Shown piece by piece: positions 35,794 to 44,828 of a DNA stretch of 64,000 bases. Source of the DNA: Pseudomonas sp. NC02 (GTDB taxonomy: Bacteria; Pseudomonadota; Gammaproteobacteria; Pseudomonadales; Pseudomonadaceae); NCBI RefSeq assembly GCF_002874965.1, contig NZ_CP025624.1, positions 4,650,001-4,714,000 of the forward strand, read 5' to 3'. Under the pieces are notes generated by a model. That model saw nothing but the letters and a program-made list of their open reading frames with translations. It did no database searches and had not been told where the DNA came from. Positions within the stretch are counted from its first letter, which is position 1. Each line of letters begins with the position of its first letter. Made by a program: the position numbers and the translations under genes.

Positions 35794-37149
35794 ATGGCAA
35801 TGACAAAACCACGTTCGAAAAAGGCGTTGTACTTCGGCCTGCCGCTGGTCCTGGCCATTGGCGCCGGGGCCGGGTTCCTGGCTTGGGACCATTGGTTCAG
35901 GGGCAATGCCGGGTACCCGTTGGCGGTAATCAAGCAGGCCAATGAGATGCAGGACCGCCTGCTGTCGTTCGACAGTCACATCACCGTGCCGCTCAACTTT
36001 GGTACCGCCGGCAACGAAGCCGACAAGGACGGCAGCGGCCAGTTCGACCTGGCCAAGGCCAGCCGGGGGCGCCTGTCGGGTGCAGCCCTGACGATTTTCG
36101 GCTGGCCGGAAATGTGGAACGGCCCCAATGCGCCCCACAAGCCCACCGCGGGTTTTGTCGAAGAAGCCCGCCACCAGCAGGAGACTCGCTACAAGATCAT
36201 CTCCGGCATGGTTCGCGACTTCCCCAACCAAGTGGGCATTGCCTACACCCCGGATGATTTCCGGCGTCTGCATGGCGAAGGCAAGTTTGCGATCTTTATC
36301 AGCATGCTCAACGCCTACCCGCTGGGTGATGACCTTAATCAGTTGAACCTGTGGACCGCGCGCGGCATGCGCATGTTCGGCTTCAGCTACATCGGCAACA
36401 ATGCCTGGTCGGACTCGTCACGCCCACTGCCGTTTTTCAATGACTCACCCGATGCCCTCGACGGCCTCTCGGATATCGGCAAGCAAGCCGTGCATCGCCT
36501 CAATGACCTGGGGGTAATCATTGATGTCTCGCAGATGTCCACCAAGGCCCTGGAGCAAGTTGCGCAACTGAGCCGCACACCGATGGTGGCCTCCCACTCG
36601 GCGCCACGGGCGTCGGTGGACATACCGCGCAACCTCAGCGACAAGGAACTGCAACTGATCAAGAACAGCGGCGGTGTCGTTCAGGTGGTGGGCTTCCCAG
36701 CTTACCTGCGCCCCCTCAGCCAGCCCACCCAGGACAAACTCAACGCGTTGCGCGCGCGCTTCGACCTGCCGCCACTGCCCAACCTGGCCGTAGCCCTGAT
36801 GCCCGGCGACCCGATCATCTCGGCCTGGCCAGAACAAAAGTTTGGCCAATACGCCAGTGCGCTGTACGCCATCCTCGAAGAAGAACCCAAGGCCACCCTC
36901 AAGGACTTGGGCGATGCCATCGATTACACCGTGCGCAAGGTTGGCATCGACCACGTCGGCATCGCCTCGGACTTCAACGACGGCGGCGGCCTCAAGGGCT
37001 GGGAGAACGTCGGCGAAGTGCGCAACGTGACTGCGGAACTGATCCAGCGCGGCTACTCCGAAGCCGATATCGCCAAGCTCTGGGGAGGCAACTTCCTGCG
37101 GGTCTGGGACCAGGTACAAAAAGCTGCCAAGCCATTGGCCAACCGCTGA
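35794..37149 (+). CDS. pvdM: Renal-dipeptidase-like protein PvdM
   Basis: 451 residues. A membrane anchor or uncleaved signal spans about 10-30 (ALYFGLPLVLAIGAGAGFLAW). The dipeptidase-like domain has degenerate metal sites: FDSHITVP where family members have DxHxD, VASHSAPRA near 268, and GIDHVGIASDFNDGG near 388. PvdM acts in the periplasm and is needed for the PvdP-dependent oxidation of dihydropyoverdine, so loss of peptidase metal ligands would fit. First gene of pvdMNO, with 27 bases to pvdN. Confidence 0.94.
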   Translation: MAMTKPRSKKALYFGLPLVLAIGAGAGFLAWDHWFRGNAGYPLAVIKQANEMQDRLLSFDSHITVPLNFGTAGNEADKDGSGQFDLAKASRGRLSGAALTIFGWPEMWNGPNAPHKPTAGFVEEARHQQETRYKIISGMVRDFPNQVGIAYTPDDFRRLHGEGKFAIFISMLNAYPLGDDLNQLNLWTARGMRMFGFSYIGNNAWSDSSRPLPFFNDSPDALDGLSDIGKQAVHRLNDLGVIIDVSQMSTKALEQVAQLSRTPMVASHSAPRASVDIPRNLSDKELQLIKNSGGVVQVVGFPAYLRPLSQPTQDKLNALRARFDLPPLPNLAVALMPGDPIISAWPEQKFGQYASALYAILEEEPKATLKDLGDAIDYTVRKVGIDHVGIASDFNDGGGLKGWENVGEVRNVTAELIQRGYSEADIAKLWGGNFLRVWDQVQKAAKPLANR

Positions 37150-37176
37150 ACCACCCTCAATGAATGAAGTGAATTC

Positions 37177-38454
37177 ATGACCGACCGCCGTACGTTTCTC
37201 AAGCAGGCCGGGCTTCTCGCCGCGAGCCTGCCGCTGGGCACTGCCATCATCCCCCAGGCACTGGCAGGCGATGCGGCACCACCTGGCGACCCTTGGGCAG
37301 GCTTTCGCCAACTGTTTACCCAGGACCCGGACTACCTGCACTTTTCGAATTTCCTGGTGGCCTCGCACCCCAAGCCGGTGCGTGAGGCCATCGAGCGCTA
37401 CCGCGCGCAGATCGACCGCAACCCCGGCCTGGCCATGGATTGGGACCTGCAAGAGACATGGAAGCGTGAAGGCCAGGTGCGCGAATGGGCCGGCCGCTAC
37501 CTGAATGCCAGGCCCGGCCAGATAGCCCTGACCGGCAGCACCTCCGAAGGCCTGGCGATGATTTACGGCGGGATCCAGGTACGCCCCGACCAGGAAATCC
37601 TCACCACTGTTCACGAACATTACGCCACCGCCTACAGCCTCGATTTCCGGGTACGCAAGGAAGGCACCCAGGTACGCAAGATCAAATTGTTCGAGAGCGC
37701 CCATTCGGTGTCCGTCGATGAAGTGCTCGGTTCTATCGAGCGCAATATCCGCCCCAATACCCGTGTGCTCGGCATGACCTGGGTGCAATCCGGCAGCGGC
37801 GTCAAGCTGCCGATCGGCGCGATCGGCAAGCTGGTGGATGAACACAACCGCAACCGTGACGACAAGGACCGCATCCTCTACGTGGTCGATGGTGTGCATG
37901 GCTTTGGCGTCGAGAACCTCGACTTCCCGGACATGCATTGCGACTTTTTCATTGCCGGCACCCACAAGTGGATGTTCGGCCCGCGGGGCACCGGGATCAT
38001 TTGCGCCCGCTCGGAACAGAACACCGACGTGACACCGATGGTGCCGACCTTCTCCGAAGACACCAACTTCGCCACCACCATGACACCCGGCGGCTACCAC
38101 GCCTTTGAACATCGCTGGGCTGCGGATGAAGCCTTCAAACTGCACTTGCAGTTGGGCAAGCCGCAGGTACAGGCACGCATTCATCAGCTCAACGACGAAC
38201 TGAAGACCCAACTGCTGGCGCACTCGAAGATAGAGCTGGTGACACCCCGCAGCAGCGAGTTGTCGGCAGGCTTCACCTTCTTCCGGGTCAACGGCCAGGA
38301 CAGCCGCGACGTGGCCGCCCACATGATGAAAAACCGAGTAGTGATCGACTCGGTATATCGGGACGCCGGCCCGGTGATTCGCACTTCCCCGGGCCTGCTC
38401 AACACATCGGCCGAGATCCAGCGCTTCATGACGTTGCTGAGCCAACGGTTGTGA
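37177..38454 (+). CDS. pvdN: PLP-dependent PvdN (pyoverdine side-chain modification)
   Basis: 425 residues. The Tat signal peptide has TDRRTFLKQAGLLAAS, cleaved near residue 30. The class V aminotransferase fold follows, with the PLP Asp in VVDGVHGFG and the Schiff-base Lys in FFIAGTHKWMFGPRG (near residue 260). In P. aeruginosa and P. fluorescens, PvdN converts the chromophore-attached glutamate to succinamide in the periplasm. It lies between pvdM and pvdO in one operon (gaps of 27 and 31 bases). Confidence 0.95.
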   Translation: MTDRRTFLKQAGLLAASLPLGTAIIPQALAGDAAPPGDPWAGFRQLFTQDPDYLHFSNFLVASHPKPVREAIERYRAQIDRNPGLAMDWDLQETWKREGQVREWAGRYLNARPGQIALTGSTSEGLAMIYGGIQVRPDQEILTTVHEHYATAYSLDFRVRKEGTQVRKIKLFESAHSVSVDEVLGSIERNIRPNTRVLGMTWVQSGSGVKLPIGAIGKLVDEHNRNRDDKDRILYVVDGVHGFGVENLDFPDMHCDFFIAGTHKWMFGPRGTGIICARSEQNTDVTPMVPTFSEDTNFATTMTPGGYHAFEHRWAADEAFKLHLQLGKPQVQARIHQLNDELKTQLLAHSKIELVTPRSSELSAGFTFFRVNGQDSRDVAAHMMKNRVVIDSVYRDAGPVIRTSPGLLNTSAEIQRFMTLLSQRL

Positions 38455-38485
38455 CGCCTCTTTTTCATTTCAGCGAGATGCTCCC

Positions 38486-39361
38486 ATGAACCATCACCCG
38501 CACCTGAAACCGCTGGCCGCAGTGATTCTGACAACACTGTGCAGTGCCCTGCTACCGGGGTTGGCCCAGGCGGCCACGCCGACACCCGGTAAAGTGTTCA
38601 AGGACTGCAAGGACTGCCCGGAAATGGTCGTGTTGCCCGCCGGTACGTTCACCATGGGCACCCCGGAAGACGAAGTGGGCCGCGAGCCTGATGAAGGCCC
38701 GATGCACCCGGTCACCTTTGCCAAGCCCTTCGCCATGAGCCGCTTCCAGGTCACAGCCGGCGAGTGGGACAGCTATGTACGCCAGTCCGGGGTCAAGATT
38801 GCCAATGGCGATGAACGACCCGGCCGCGAGTGCGTCGCCAGCAAGCCACGCTACCCCCAGGGGCCGCGCCAACCTGCCGTGTGCATGGACTTCGAGGATG
38901 TGCAGAACTACGTCGCCTGGCTATCGAAGAAAACCGGCCATCACTACCAGATGGTCAGTGAAGCCCAACGTGAATACGCCGCCCGCGCCGGCTCCACCGG
39001 CCCGTTCCCCTTCCCGTTCGACGAGGGCAAGGGCTACAGCATTGCCCAGCATGCCAACACCTACGGCCCGGCGGATGGCTACAGCTACTCGTCCCCGGTG
39101 GGCAGCTACCCGCCCAACGCGTTCGGCATGTACGACATGCACGGCAACGTCTACGAGTGGACAGCCGATTGCTACAACGATGATTACGTCGGCGCCCCAA
39201 GCGACGGCAGCGCCTGGCTGACCGGTAAATGCCAGTTCAGACGCATCCGCGGCAACGACTGGGGTGAAGCCCCCGTGTTCTCCCGCTCCGGCAACCGCAA
39301 TGCGTTGGTACCGGACAACCGCGGCGACTGGATCGGCTTTCGCGTCGTGCGGGACCTGTAA
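38486..39361 (+). CDS. pvdO: FGE-like oxidase PvdO
   Basis: 291 residues. A Sec signal peptide covers about 1-28 (ALLPGLAQAA). The formylglycine-generating-enzyme fold follows: MVVLPAGTFTMGTPEDE, FAMSRFQVTAGEWD, YQMVSEAQREYAARAG, and the C-terminal NAFGMYDMHGNVYEWTADC and GNRNALVPDNRGDWIGFRV. PvdO completes chromophore formation by oxidising dihydropyoverdine in the periplasm. Last gene of pvdMNO. In P. aeruginosa pvdF follows here, but the next gene is pvdE. Confidence 0.95.
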   Translation: MNHHPHLKPLAAVILTTLCSALLPGLAQAATPTPGKVFKDCKDCPEMVVLPAGTFTMGTPEDEVGREPDEGPMHPVTFAKPFAMSRFQVTAGEWDSYVRQSGVKIANGDERPGRECVASKPRYPQGPRQPAVCMDFEDVQNYVAWLSKKTGHHYQMVSEAQREYAARAGSTGPFPFPFDEGKGYSIAQHANTYGPADGYSYSSPVGSYPPNAFGMYDMHGNVYEWTADCYNDDYVGAPSDGSAWLTGKCQFRRIRGNDWGEAPVFSRSGNRNALVPDNRGDWIGFRVVRDL

Positions 39362-39375
39362 GGCAGCCAGCCCTC

Positions 39376-39399
39376 TAAATTAACCCTCCCCCCAGTCGT
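39376..39399 (+). promoter_or_regulatory. PvdS promoter of pvdE
   Basis: TAAAT at 39376-39380, 16 bases, CGT at 39397-39399: an exact PvdS pattern, 120 bases upstream of the pvdE ATG and 15 bases past the pvdO stop. It gives pvdE its own iron-starvation promoter, separate from pvdMNO. Confidence 0.88.
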
Positions 39400-39518
39400 T
39401 TTACAGGTGTGTGTGACCCGTCATGCAACGCATTGCGGCGCACCACCGCCCTCTATGCCACCCAGGCCGAGCCCGCGACCGAAGCCGGGCCCGGCCGATC
39501 TTCAAGCAGGGAACCTCC

Positions 39519-41168
39519 ATGAGCAAACCAACACGTGGGGTGATCAATGAATTGTTCACCCTGCTCAAACCCTTTCGGCTGATCGTTGTCGGCTCCATTC
39601 TGCTCGGCATGGTCGGCGGCCTCAGCGTCACGGTATTGCTGGCGACCATCAATACCGTGCTGCACGCCGACAACGGCCTGACCAACACCGTGGTCGGCGC
39701 CTTTGCCGGCCTCTGCCTGCTGGCACTGGTCAGTTCGATCTTTTCCGATATCGGCACCAATTATGTGGGGCAAAAGATCATCGCCCGGCTGCGCAAGGAG
39801 CTTGGGGAAAAAGTCCTGTCGGCGCCCATCGAACAGATTGAGCGCTACCGCAGCCACCGCCTGATCCCGGTGCTCACCCACGACGTCGACACCATCAGCG
39901 ATTTCGCGTTCGCCTTCGCCCCGCTGGCCATTTCGCTGACCGTCACCCTTGGCTGCATGGGCTACCTGGCGATGCTGTCATGGCCGATGTTCTTGATCAT
40001 GGTGGTCGCGATCATCATCGGCACGGTCGTCCAGTACATCGCCCGGGGCCGGGGAATCAAAGGCTTCATGGAGGCCCGCGACGCCGAAGACGAACTGCAG
40101 AAACACTACAATTCCATCGCCGAGGGCGCCAAGGAGTTGCGCATCCATCGTCCGCGCAGGCACCGCATGTTTGTGTCGGGGATAGAAAGCACCGCCGACA
40201 AAATCTGCGACACACAAATTCGTTCGGTGAATATTTTCGTCGTCGCCAAGACCCTCGGCTCCATGCTGTTTTTCGTGGTCATCGGGCTGGCACTCGCCCT
40301 GCAATCACTGTGGCCGAGTGCCGACAAATCAGTGATGAGCGGCTTTGTGCTGGTGCTGCTGTACATGAAAGGGCCGCTGGAGCATCTGATCGGCACCCTG
40401 CCAATCGTCAGCCGCGCGCAGATCGCATTCCGCCGTATCGCCGCGCTGTCGGAGCAGTTTTCCTCGCCCGAACCCCACCTGCTGCTCAGCGACCAAGGCA
40501 ACCAGAGTACGCCGGTGCACAGCCTGGAATTGACGGACGTGTCCTACAGTTTCCCCGCCACCGAAGGCAGCGCACCGTTTCGCCTGGGCCCGGTCAACCT
40601 GAAGATCGAGCAAGGCGACATCATCTTCATTGTCGGCGAAAACGGTTGCGGCAAGACCACCCTGATCAAGCTGCTGCTAGGCCTGTACGCCCCGCAGCAG
40701 GGAGAAATCCGCCTCAACGGGCAGCCCGTGACGGCAGTGACACGTGACGACTATCGCCAGTTGTTCACCACGATCTTCGCTGACTACTACCTGTTCGACG
40801 ACGTGGTGCAGGGCGATACCCATATTCCCGAAGATGCCAACCAATACCTGCAGCGCCTGGAAATCGGCCACAAGGTCAGCGTGCGTGACGGTTCGTTCAC
40901 CACCACCGACCTGTCCACCGGCCAGCGCAAGCGCCTGGCGCTGGTCAATGCATGGCTGGAGGAACGCCCGGTGCTGGTGTTTGACGAATGGGCCGCAGAC
41001 CAGGACCCGACGTTCCGGCGGATTTTCTACACCGAGCTGCTGCCGGATCTCAAGCGCCTGGGCAAAACCATCATCGTGATTTCCCACGACGATCGTTACT
41101 TCGACATTGCCGACCAACTGGTCCGCATGGAAGCCGGGAAAGTAGCCACCGAACTGCAACCGGCATGA
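39519..41168 (+). CDS. pvdE: Ferribactin ABC exporter PvdE
   Basis: 549 residues from the ATG at 39519; the in-frame upstream ATG gives an Arg-rich leader unlike the family. It is a half transporter: six membrane helices (about 1-320), then the ATPase with Walker A VGENGCGKTTLIKLL (near 378), signature STGQRKRLALVNAWL and Walker B PVLVFDEWAADQD. It belongs to the cyclic-peptide exporter group (SyrD/PvdE type) and moves the acylated ferribactin precursor from cytoplasm to periplasm, where PvdN, O, P and M act on it. Confidence 0.95.
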   Translation: MSKPTRGVINELFTLLKPFRLIVVGSILLGMVGGLSVTVLLATINTVLHADNGLTNTVVGAFAGLCLLALVSSIFSDIGTNYVGQKIIARLRKELGEKVLSAPIEQIERYRSHRLIPVLTHDVDTISDFAFAFAPLAISLTVTLGCMGYLAMLSWPMFLIMVVAIIIGTVVQYIARGRGIKGFMEARDAEDELQKHYNSIAEGAKELRIHRPRRHRMFVSGIESTADKICDTQIRSVNIFVVAKTLGSMLFFVVIGLALALQSLWPSADKSVMSGFVLVLLYMKGPLEHLIGTLPIVSRAQIAFRRIAALSEQFSSPEPHLLLSDQGNQSTPVHSLELTDVSYSFPATEGSAPFRLGPVNLKIEQGDIIFIVGENGCGKTTLIKLLLGLYAPQQGEIRLNGQPVTAVTRDDYRQLFTTIFADYYLFDDVVQGDTHIPEDANQYLQRLEIGHKVSVRDGSFTTTDLSTGQRKRLALVNAWLEERPVLVFDEWAADQDPTFRRIFYTELLPDLKRLGKTIIVISHDDRYFDIADQLVRMEAGKVATELQPA

Positions 41169-41265
41169 ATAAGTTAGATTCTCATTCTGGTTTTTCCGGC
41201 CTCATGCGTCTAATTAAGAATCGCTAACAACTACGCAACCATTAAAACCAGTAAGAGTGAGCACA

Positions 41266-43731
41266 ATGTCAGCAATTGCGGGGATTCCACGTTTTACCAA
41301 AGCCTTGTTCATGCGCCGTATGCTGCAGCCGGGCTTCAGCGCCACCGCGTTCAGCATGGCGCTGGCGTTGCCGTTCAGTGCGCAGGTTCAGGCCCAGGAG
41401 ATCAACTTCAATATCCCGGCACAATCGCTGGCAAGCGCCCTGCAGGCACTGGGCACCCAGTCGAACATGCAAGTGCTGTACAGCGCCGATGATGTAAAGG
41501 GCCAGCACAGCCAGCCGGTGAGCGGCCGGCTGTCGCCTGAACAGGCGTTGTCGCAGATGCTGGTGGGGACCGGCGCTGTGTTCACCGTTCAAGCCAACAC
41601 CGTCACCGTACGTGCCCGGGCAACGGGTGATTCACTGGAGCTGGGTGCCACCACCATCAGTGGCCAGGCTGTTGAATCGGCCTACGGCCCCGTGGACGGC
41701 TACGTTGCCACCCGCAGCGCCACCGGCACCAAGACCGATACGCCCCTCCTGGAAATCCCGCAAACCGTCAACGTGGTCACCGCTAAACAGATCGAAACCC
41801 AGGGCGCACTCAACCTGACCCAGGCCTTGCGCTACACGCCAGGCCTGAACACCGGCGGCTTCACCGACCGCAACGCGATCGCCGACGAAATCACCAGCCG
41901 TGGCTTCGCCCCTACCCAGCTGTACCTGGACGGCGCTTACTTGCCCTATGCCGGCAGCCTCGGCGGCGCCCCGCAAATCGATCCGTATACCCTGGAGCGC
42001 ATCGAAGTGCTCAAGGGCCCATCGTCGGTGCTCTTTGGCCAAAACCAGCCAGGCGGCCTGATCAACATGGTCTCCAAGCGACCGACCACCGAACAACGCA
42101 GCGAGGTCAAGATCGGTGCCGGCAGCTACAACCGGGTCAACGGCGCATTCGACACCAGCGGCCCGCTCGACGATCAGAAAGAGTTCAGCTATCGCATCGT
42201 CGGCGTCGCGAAGAAAGGCAACCAGCAGGTCGATCATACCCACAGCGAACGCATGCTGCTGGCACCCAGCCTGACCTGGGCCCCGAACGACGACACATCC
42301 CTGACCGTACTGGCGCAGATCCAGCGGGACCGAGGCCTGGAAGACTATCAGGCGTTGCCAATGATCGGCTCTCTCGAGCGCGGCCCCAACGGCAAACGCA
42401 TCGACCGCAATTTCTTCTCCGGCGACTCGAAATACAACGACTACAAACGTGACCAGTTCATCCTGGGCTACGACTTGACCCACAGCTTCAGCGAAAACCT
42501 GAAAGGTCGCTCCACCGCCCGCTACACCGACGTACGCGACGACTACAAAGGCTTCTACCTGCGCAGCTTCGTCACCGATGCAGTCACCGGCGCGGTCGAC
42601 CAGACCCGGGCCAACCGTGTCAAACTCGACTGGCGCCAGCACAACACCGCCTACACCATCGATAACAACCTGGAATACAAATTCAACACCGGCGCGCTGG
42701 AGCACACCACCCTGGTCGGCCTGGACTATCGCAACTTCAACCGCAAATACACCGGCTACAACGCCTACAACGTACTGCCGATCAACCTCTACGGCGAAAA
42801 CAACAACTACGACACCAGCAGCCTGACCCCGGAAAAAACCACCAAGTGGGACAACACCGTGCGCCAGACCGGCGTCTACCTGCAGGACCAGATCAAACTG
42901 GACAAGTGGATCCTGACCATTGGTGGCCGTCAGGACTGGGCCGAAGTTGAAAACAAGGACCTGATTGCAAACTCCATCACCGAACAGCGTGACAACAAGT
43001 TCACCGGCCGTGTCGGCCTGACCTATGTCACCGACTTCGGGCTGGCGCCGTACGTCAGCTACTCCGAATCTTTCCTGCCGACCGTTGGCACTACCGCGCC
43101 CGAACGTGGCGGCAAGGCCTTCGCGCCGACCGAAGGCGAACAGTACGAAGTGGGTGTGAAGTACCAGCCGTTCGAGAAGACGCTGATCACGGCTTCCGTG
43201 TACCAGATCAAGCAGAAAAACGTGTTGAGCCAGGATAACGAGTACACCCAGTACTCGGTCCAGCAAGGCCAGGTTCGCTCCCGCGGTGTTGAACTGGAAG
43301 TCAAATCGACGATTGCCAACGTCGACGTACTGGCTGCTGCGTCCTACCTCGACGCGTTCTACATCAAGAACAACTACGGCAACACCGGTAACCGCACCGA
43401 GCAACAGGCACCGGTTTCGGCATCGCTGTGGGTTGACTACCACTTCACCCAGGCGGTGCTCAATGGCCTGACCTTCGGTGCCGGCGCCCGCTACACCGGC
43501 CCCAAACCCGGTGATGCTGCCAACTCGTTCGAGGTCCCGGGCTTTGTGGTCTATGACACCACCGTCAGCTACGACCTGAGCAAGGTATCGCCAAGCCTGC
43601 GTGGCGTGGAAACCAGCCTGAACGTGCAGAACGTGTTCAACCGCGAGTACGTGTCCCACTGCAACTACTCGTTCGGCTGCTACTACGGCCAGGAACGCGT
43701 CGCCTCGGTTGACGTGACGTACAACTTCTAG
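41266..43731 (+). CDS. fpvA: Ferripyoverdine TonB-dependent receptor FpvA
   Basis: 821 residues from the ATG at 41266; a GTG three codons upstream is less likely because its ribosome site would be too close. A signal peptide ends at QVQAQE. The STN signalling domain follows (INFNIPAQSLASALQALG to VTVRAR, about 45-125). Next are a plug domain (EIPQTVNVVTAKQI, RIEVLKGPSSVLFGQNQPGG) and a 22-strand barrel ending in the terminal Phe of VDVTYNF. The STN domain means it signals iron uptake to FpvR/FpvI as well as importing ferripyoverdine. No TAAAT-N16-CGT site precedes it, in line with FpvI rather than PvdS control. AGATTCTCATTCTGG near 41177 is weakly Fur-like. Confidence 0.95.
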   Translation: MSAIAGIPRFTKALFMRRMLQPGFSATAFSMALALPFSAQVQAQEINFNIPAQSLASALQALGTQSNMQVLYSADDVKGQHSQPVSGRLSPEQALSQMLVGTGAVFTVQANTVTVRARATGDSLELGATTISGQAVESAYGPVDGYVATRSATGTKTDTPLLEIPQTVNVVTAKQIETQGALNLTQALRYTPGLNTGGFTDRNAIADEITSRGFAPTQLYLDGAYLPYAGSLGGAPQIDPYTLERIEVLKGPSSVLFGQNQPGGLINMVSKRPTTEQRSEVKIGAGSYNRVNGAFDTSGPLDDQKEFSYRIVGVAKKGNQQVDHTHSERMLLAPSLTWAPNDDTSLTVLAQIQRDRGLEDYQALPMIGSLERGPNGKRIDRNFFSGDSKYNDYKRDQFILGYDLTHSFSENLKGRSTARYTDVRDDYKGFYLRSFVTDAVTGAVDQTRANRVKLDWRQHNTAYTIDNNLEYKFNTGALEHTTLVGLDYRNFNRKYTGYNAYNVLPINLYGENNNYDTSSLTPEKTTKWDNTVRQTGVYLQDQIKLDKWILTIGGRQDWAEVENKDLIANSITEQRDNKFTGRVGLTYVTDFGLAPYVSYSESFLPTVGTTAPERGGKAFAPTEGEQYEVGVKYQPFEKTLITASVYQIKQKNVLSQDNEYTQYSVQQGQVRSRGVELEVKSTIANVDVLAAASYLDAFYIKNNYGNTGNRTEQQAPVSASLWVDYHFTQAVLNGLTFGAGARYTGPKPGDAANSFEVPGFVVYDTTVSYDLSKVSPSLRGVETSLNVQNVFNREYVSHCNYSFGCYYGQERVASVDVTYNF

Positions 43732-43742
43732 GCAACACCCAC

Positions 43743-43771
43743 AAAAAAACCGGGCCTGGCCCGGTTTTTTT
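43743..43771. terminator. Bidirectional rho-independent terminator after fpvA
   Basis: A7-CCGGGCC-T-GGCCCGG-T7 is a perfect palindrome around one central base, 12 bases past the fpvA stop. It has a T run after the stem on both strands, so it can stop transcripts of both the convergent fpvA and the hydrolase gene. Confidence 0.93.
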
Positions 43772-43781
43772 GTGCCTGTTC

Positions 43782-44744
43782 TCAAGCTGCCAGCGCGGCT
43801 CGCAATGCCTGGGTCAATTGAGCGTACACCTCGTCGATATCCGGCACCACGCTCTGCAGGCGCAGGAAATCGTGAATCAACCCGGCGTACTCGATCACTT
43901 CCACCGCCACCCCCTGTTCCTGCAACCGTCGGGCATAGGCACGCCCTTCATCCAGCAGCGGGTCATGACCGGCCAACGCAATCAGCGCCGGTGGCATGCC
44001 CGGGTACCCCGGCGCCAGCAATGGCGAGAAGCGCCAGTCAAGACGATCCGCCGCCTCCCGGGCGTAATGCCGGTAGAACCATTCCAGTGTCTCGGTCTCC
44101 AGCAGATAGCCCTCGCCGAACAGCTCGGTCGACGGGCTATTGGTAGAAGCGTCCGTCACCGGATAGCACAGCAGTTGCCAGCAGGGTTTAATTGCCAGCG
44201 TCGCGGGCTCGAGCACCGACTGCAACGCCAGCACCGTCGCCAGCGTGGCCCCCACACTGTCGCCACCGAAAGCCACGCGGGTGAGGTCCAGGCCTTCGGC
44301 TGCAGCGTTATCGGCCAGCCAGGCCATGGCATCGGCGCCATCGTTCAGCGGCGTCGGGAACCTGTGCTCCGGCGCCAGTCGATAACCCACTGAAACCACC
44401 GCACACGGAGTTCTGGCGCAGAATTCGCGGCACACCCCGTCATGGGATTCCAGGCTGCCGACCACGTAGCCACCGCCATGGAAGTACACCAGCACCGGCA
44501 GGCTCTGCGCCGAAACGTCAGCGGGACGGTACACACGCAACGCCAGCGTCGCGCCATCGCGTGCCGTGAATTCGATGGGGCTGCAGCGCACCTGCGCAGG
44601 CGCCTGCCAGCGCAGTTGCGCGGTGGTGCGCTCGAACGCCTCACGAGCCTGGGCGGGCGTTGACAGGTGAAACGGCCCAGGACCGTCCGCCTGGCTTTCT
44701 TGCGCCAGGTCGAGGAAGGCATTGAGTTCCGGATGCAAGGACAT
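43782..44744 (-). CDS. Alpha/beta hydrolase (HSL-type esterase) beside the NRPS genes
   Basis: 320 residues from the ATG at 44744; the extension to 44825 is unlike the family. The hormone-sensitive-lipase oxyanion motif is YFHGGGYVVGS (near 85), the nucleophile Ser is in GGDSVGATLA (usually GDSAG), the acid is in GHDPLLDEG and the His in LIHDFLRL near 290. No signal peptide, so it is cytoplasmic. It lies 84 bp after the last NRPS gene on the same strand, with a hairpin between. A stand-alone hydrolase next to an NRPS without a thioesterase could edit or release peptide, but an unrelated esterase role is equally possible. Confidence 0.8.
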   Translation of the reverse strand: MSLHPELNAFLDLAQESQADGPGPFHLSTPAQAREAFERTTAQLRWQAPAQVRCSPIEFTARDGATLALRVYRPADVSAQSLPVLVYFHGGGYVVGSLESHDGVCREFCARTPCAVVSVGYRLAPEHRFPTPLNDGADAMAWLADNAAAEGLDLTRVAFGGDSVGATLATVLALQSVLEPATLAIKPCWQLLCYPVTDASTNSPSTELFGEGYLLETETLEWFYRHYAREAADRLDWRFSPLLAPGYPGMPPALIALAGHDPLLDEGRAYARRLQEQGVAVEVIEYAGLIHDFLRLQSVVPDIDEVYAQLTQALRAALAA

Positions 44745-44775
44745 CGCAGGTTTCCTTATGAAAAAGCCACAGACG

Positions 44776-44802
44776 AAAGAGGAGCCACAAGGGCCCCTCT
44801 TT
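44776..44802 (-). terminator. Hairpin between the NRPS gene and the hydrolase gene
   Basis: AAAGAGGAGCC pairs with GGCCCCTCTTT (11-base arms, one G-U pair, 5-base loop). On the minus strand it ends in CUCUUU, only a short U run. It may partly terminate the very long NRPS transcript and reduce hydrolase expression. Confidence 0.5.
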
Positions 44803-44828
44803 GTATAACGATGGATCGGCCTCAATCC

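Noticed and set aside
36445..38445. Open frame of 666 codons on the minus strand opposite pvdM and pvdN
   Set aside because: Antisense shadow; spans the pvdM-pvdN junction and shows no domain.
41169..41265. Possible PvdS site upstream of fpvA (TAATT near 41212)
   Set aside because: The core is TAATT, not TAAAT, and no CGT falls at 16 bases. FpvI-type control is more likely.
41632..43785. Open frame of 717 codons on the minus strand opposite fpvA
   Set aside because: Antisense shadow; it also runs across the terminator after fpvA, and has no known domain.
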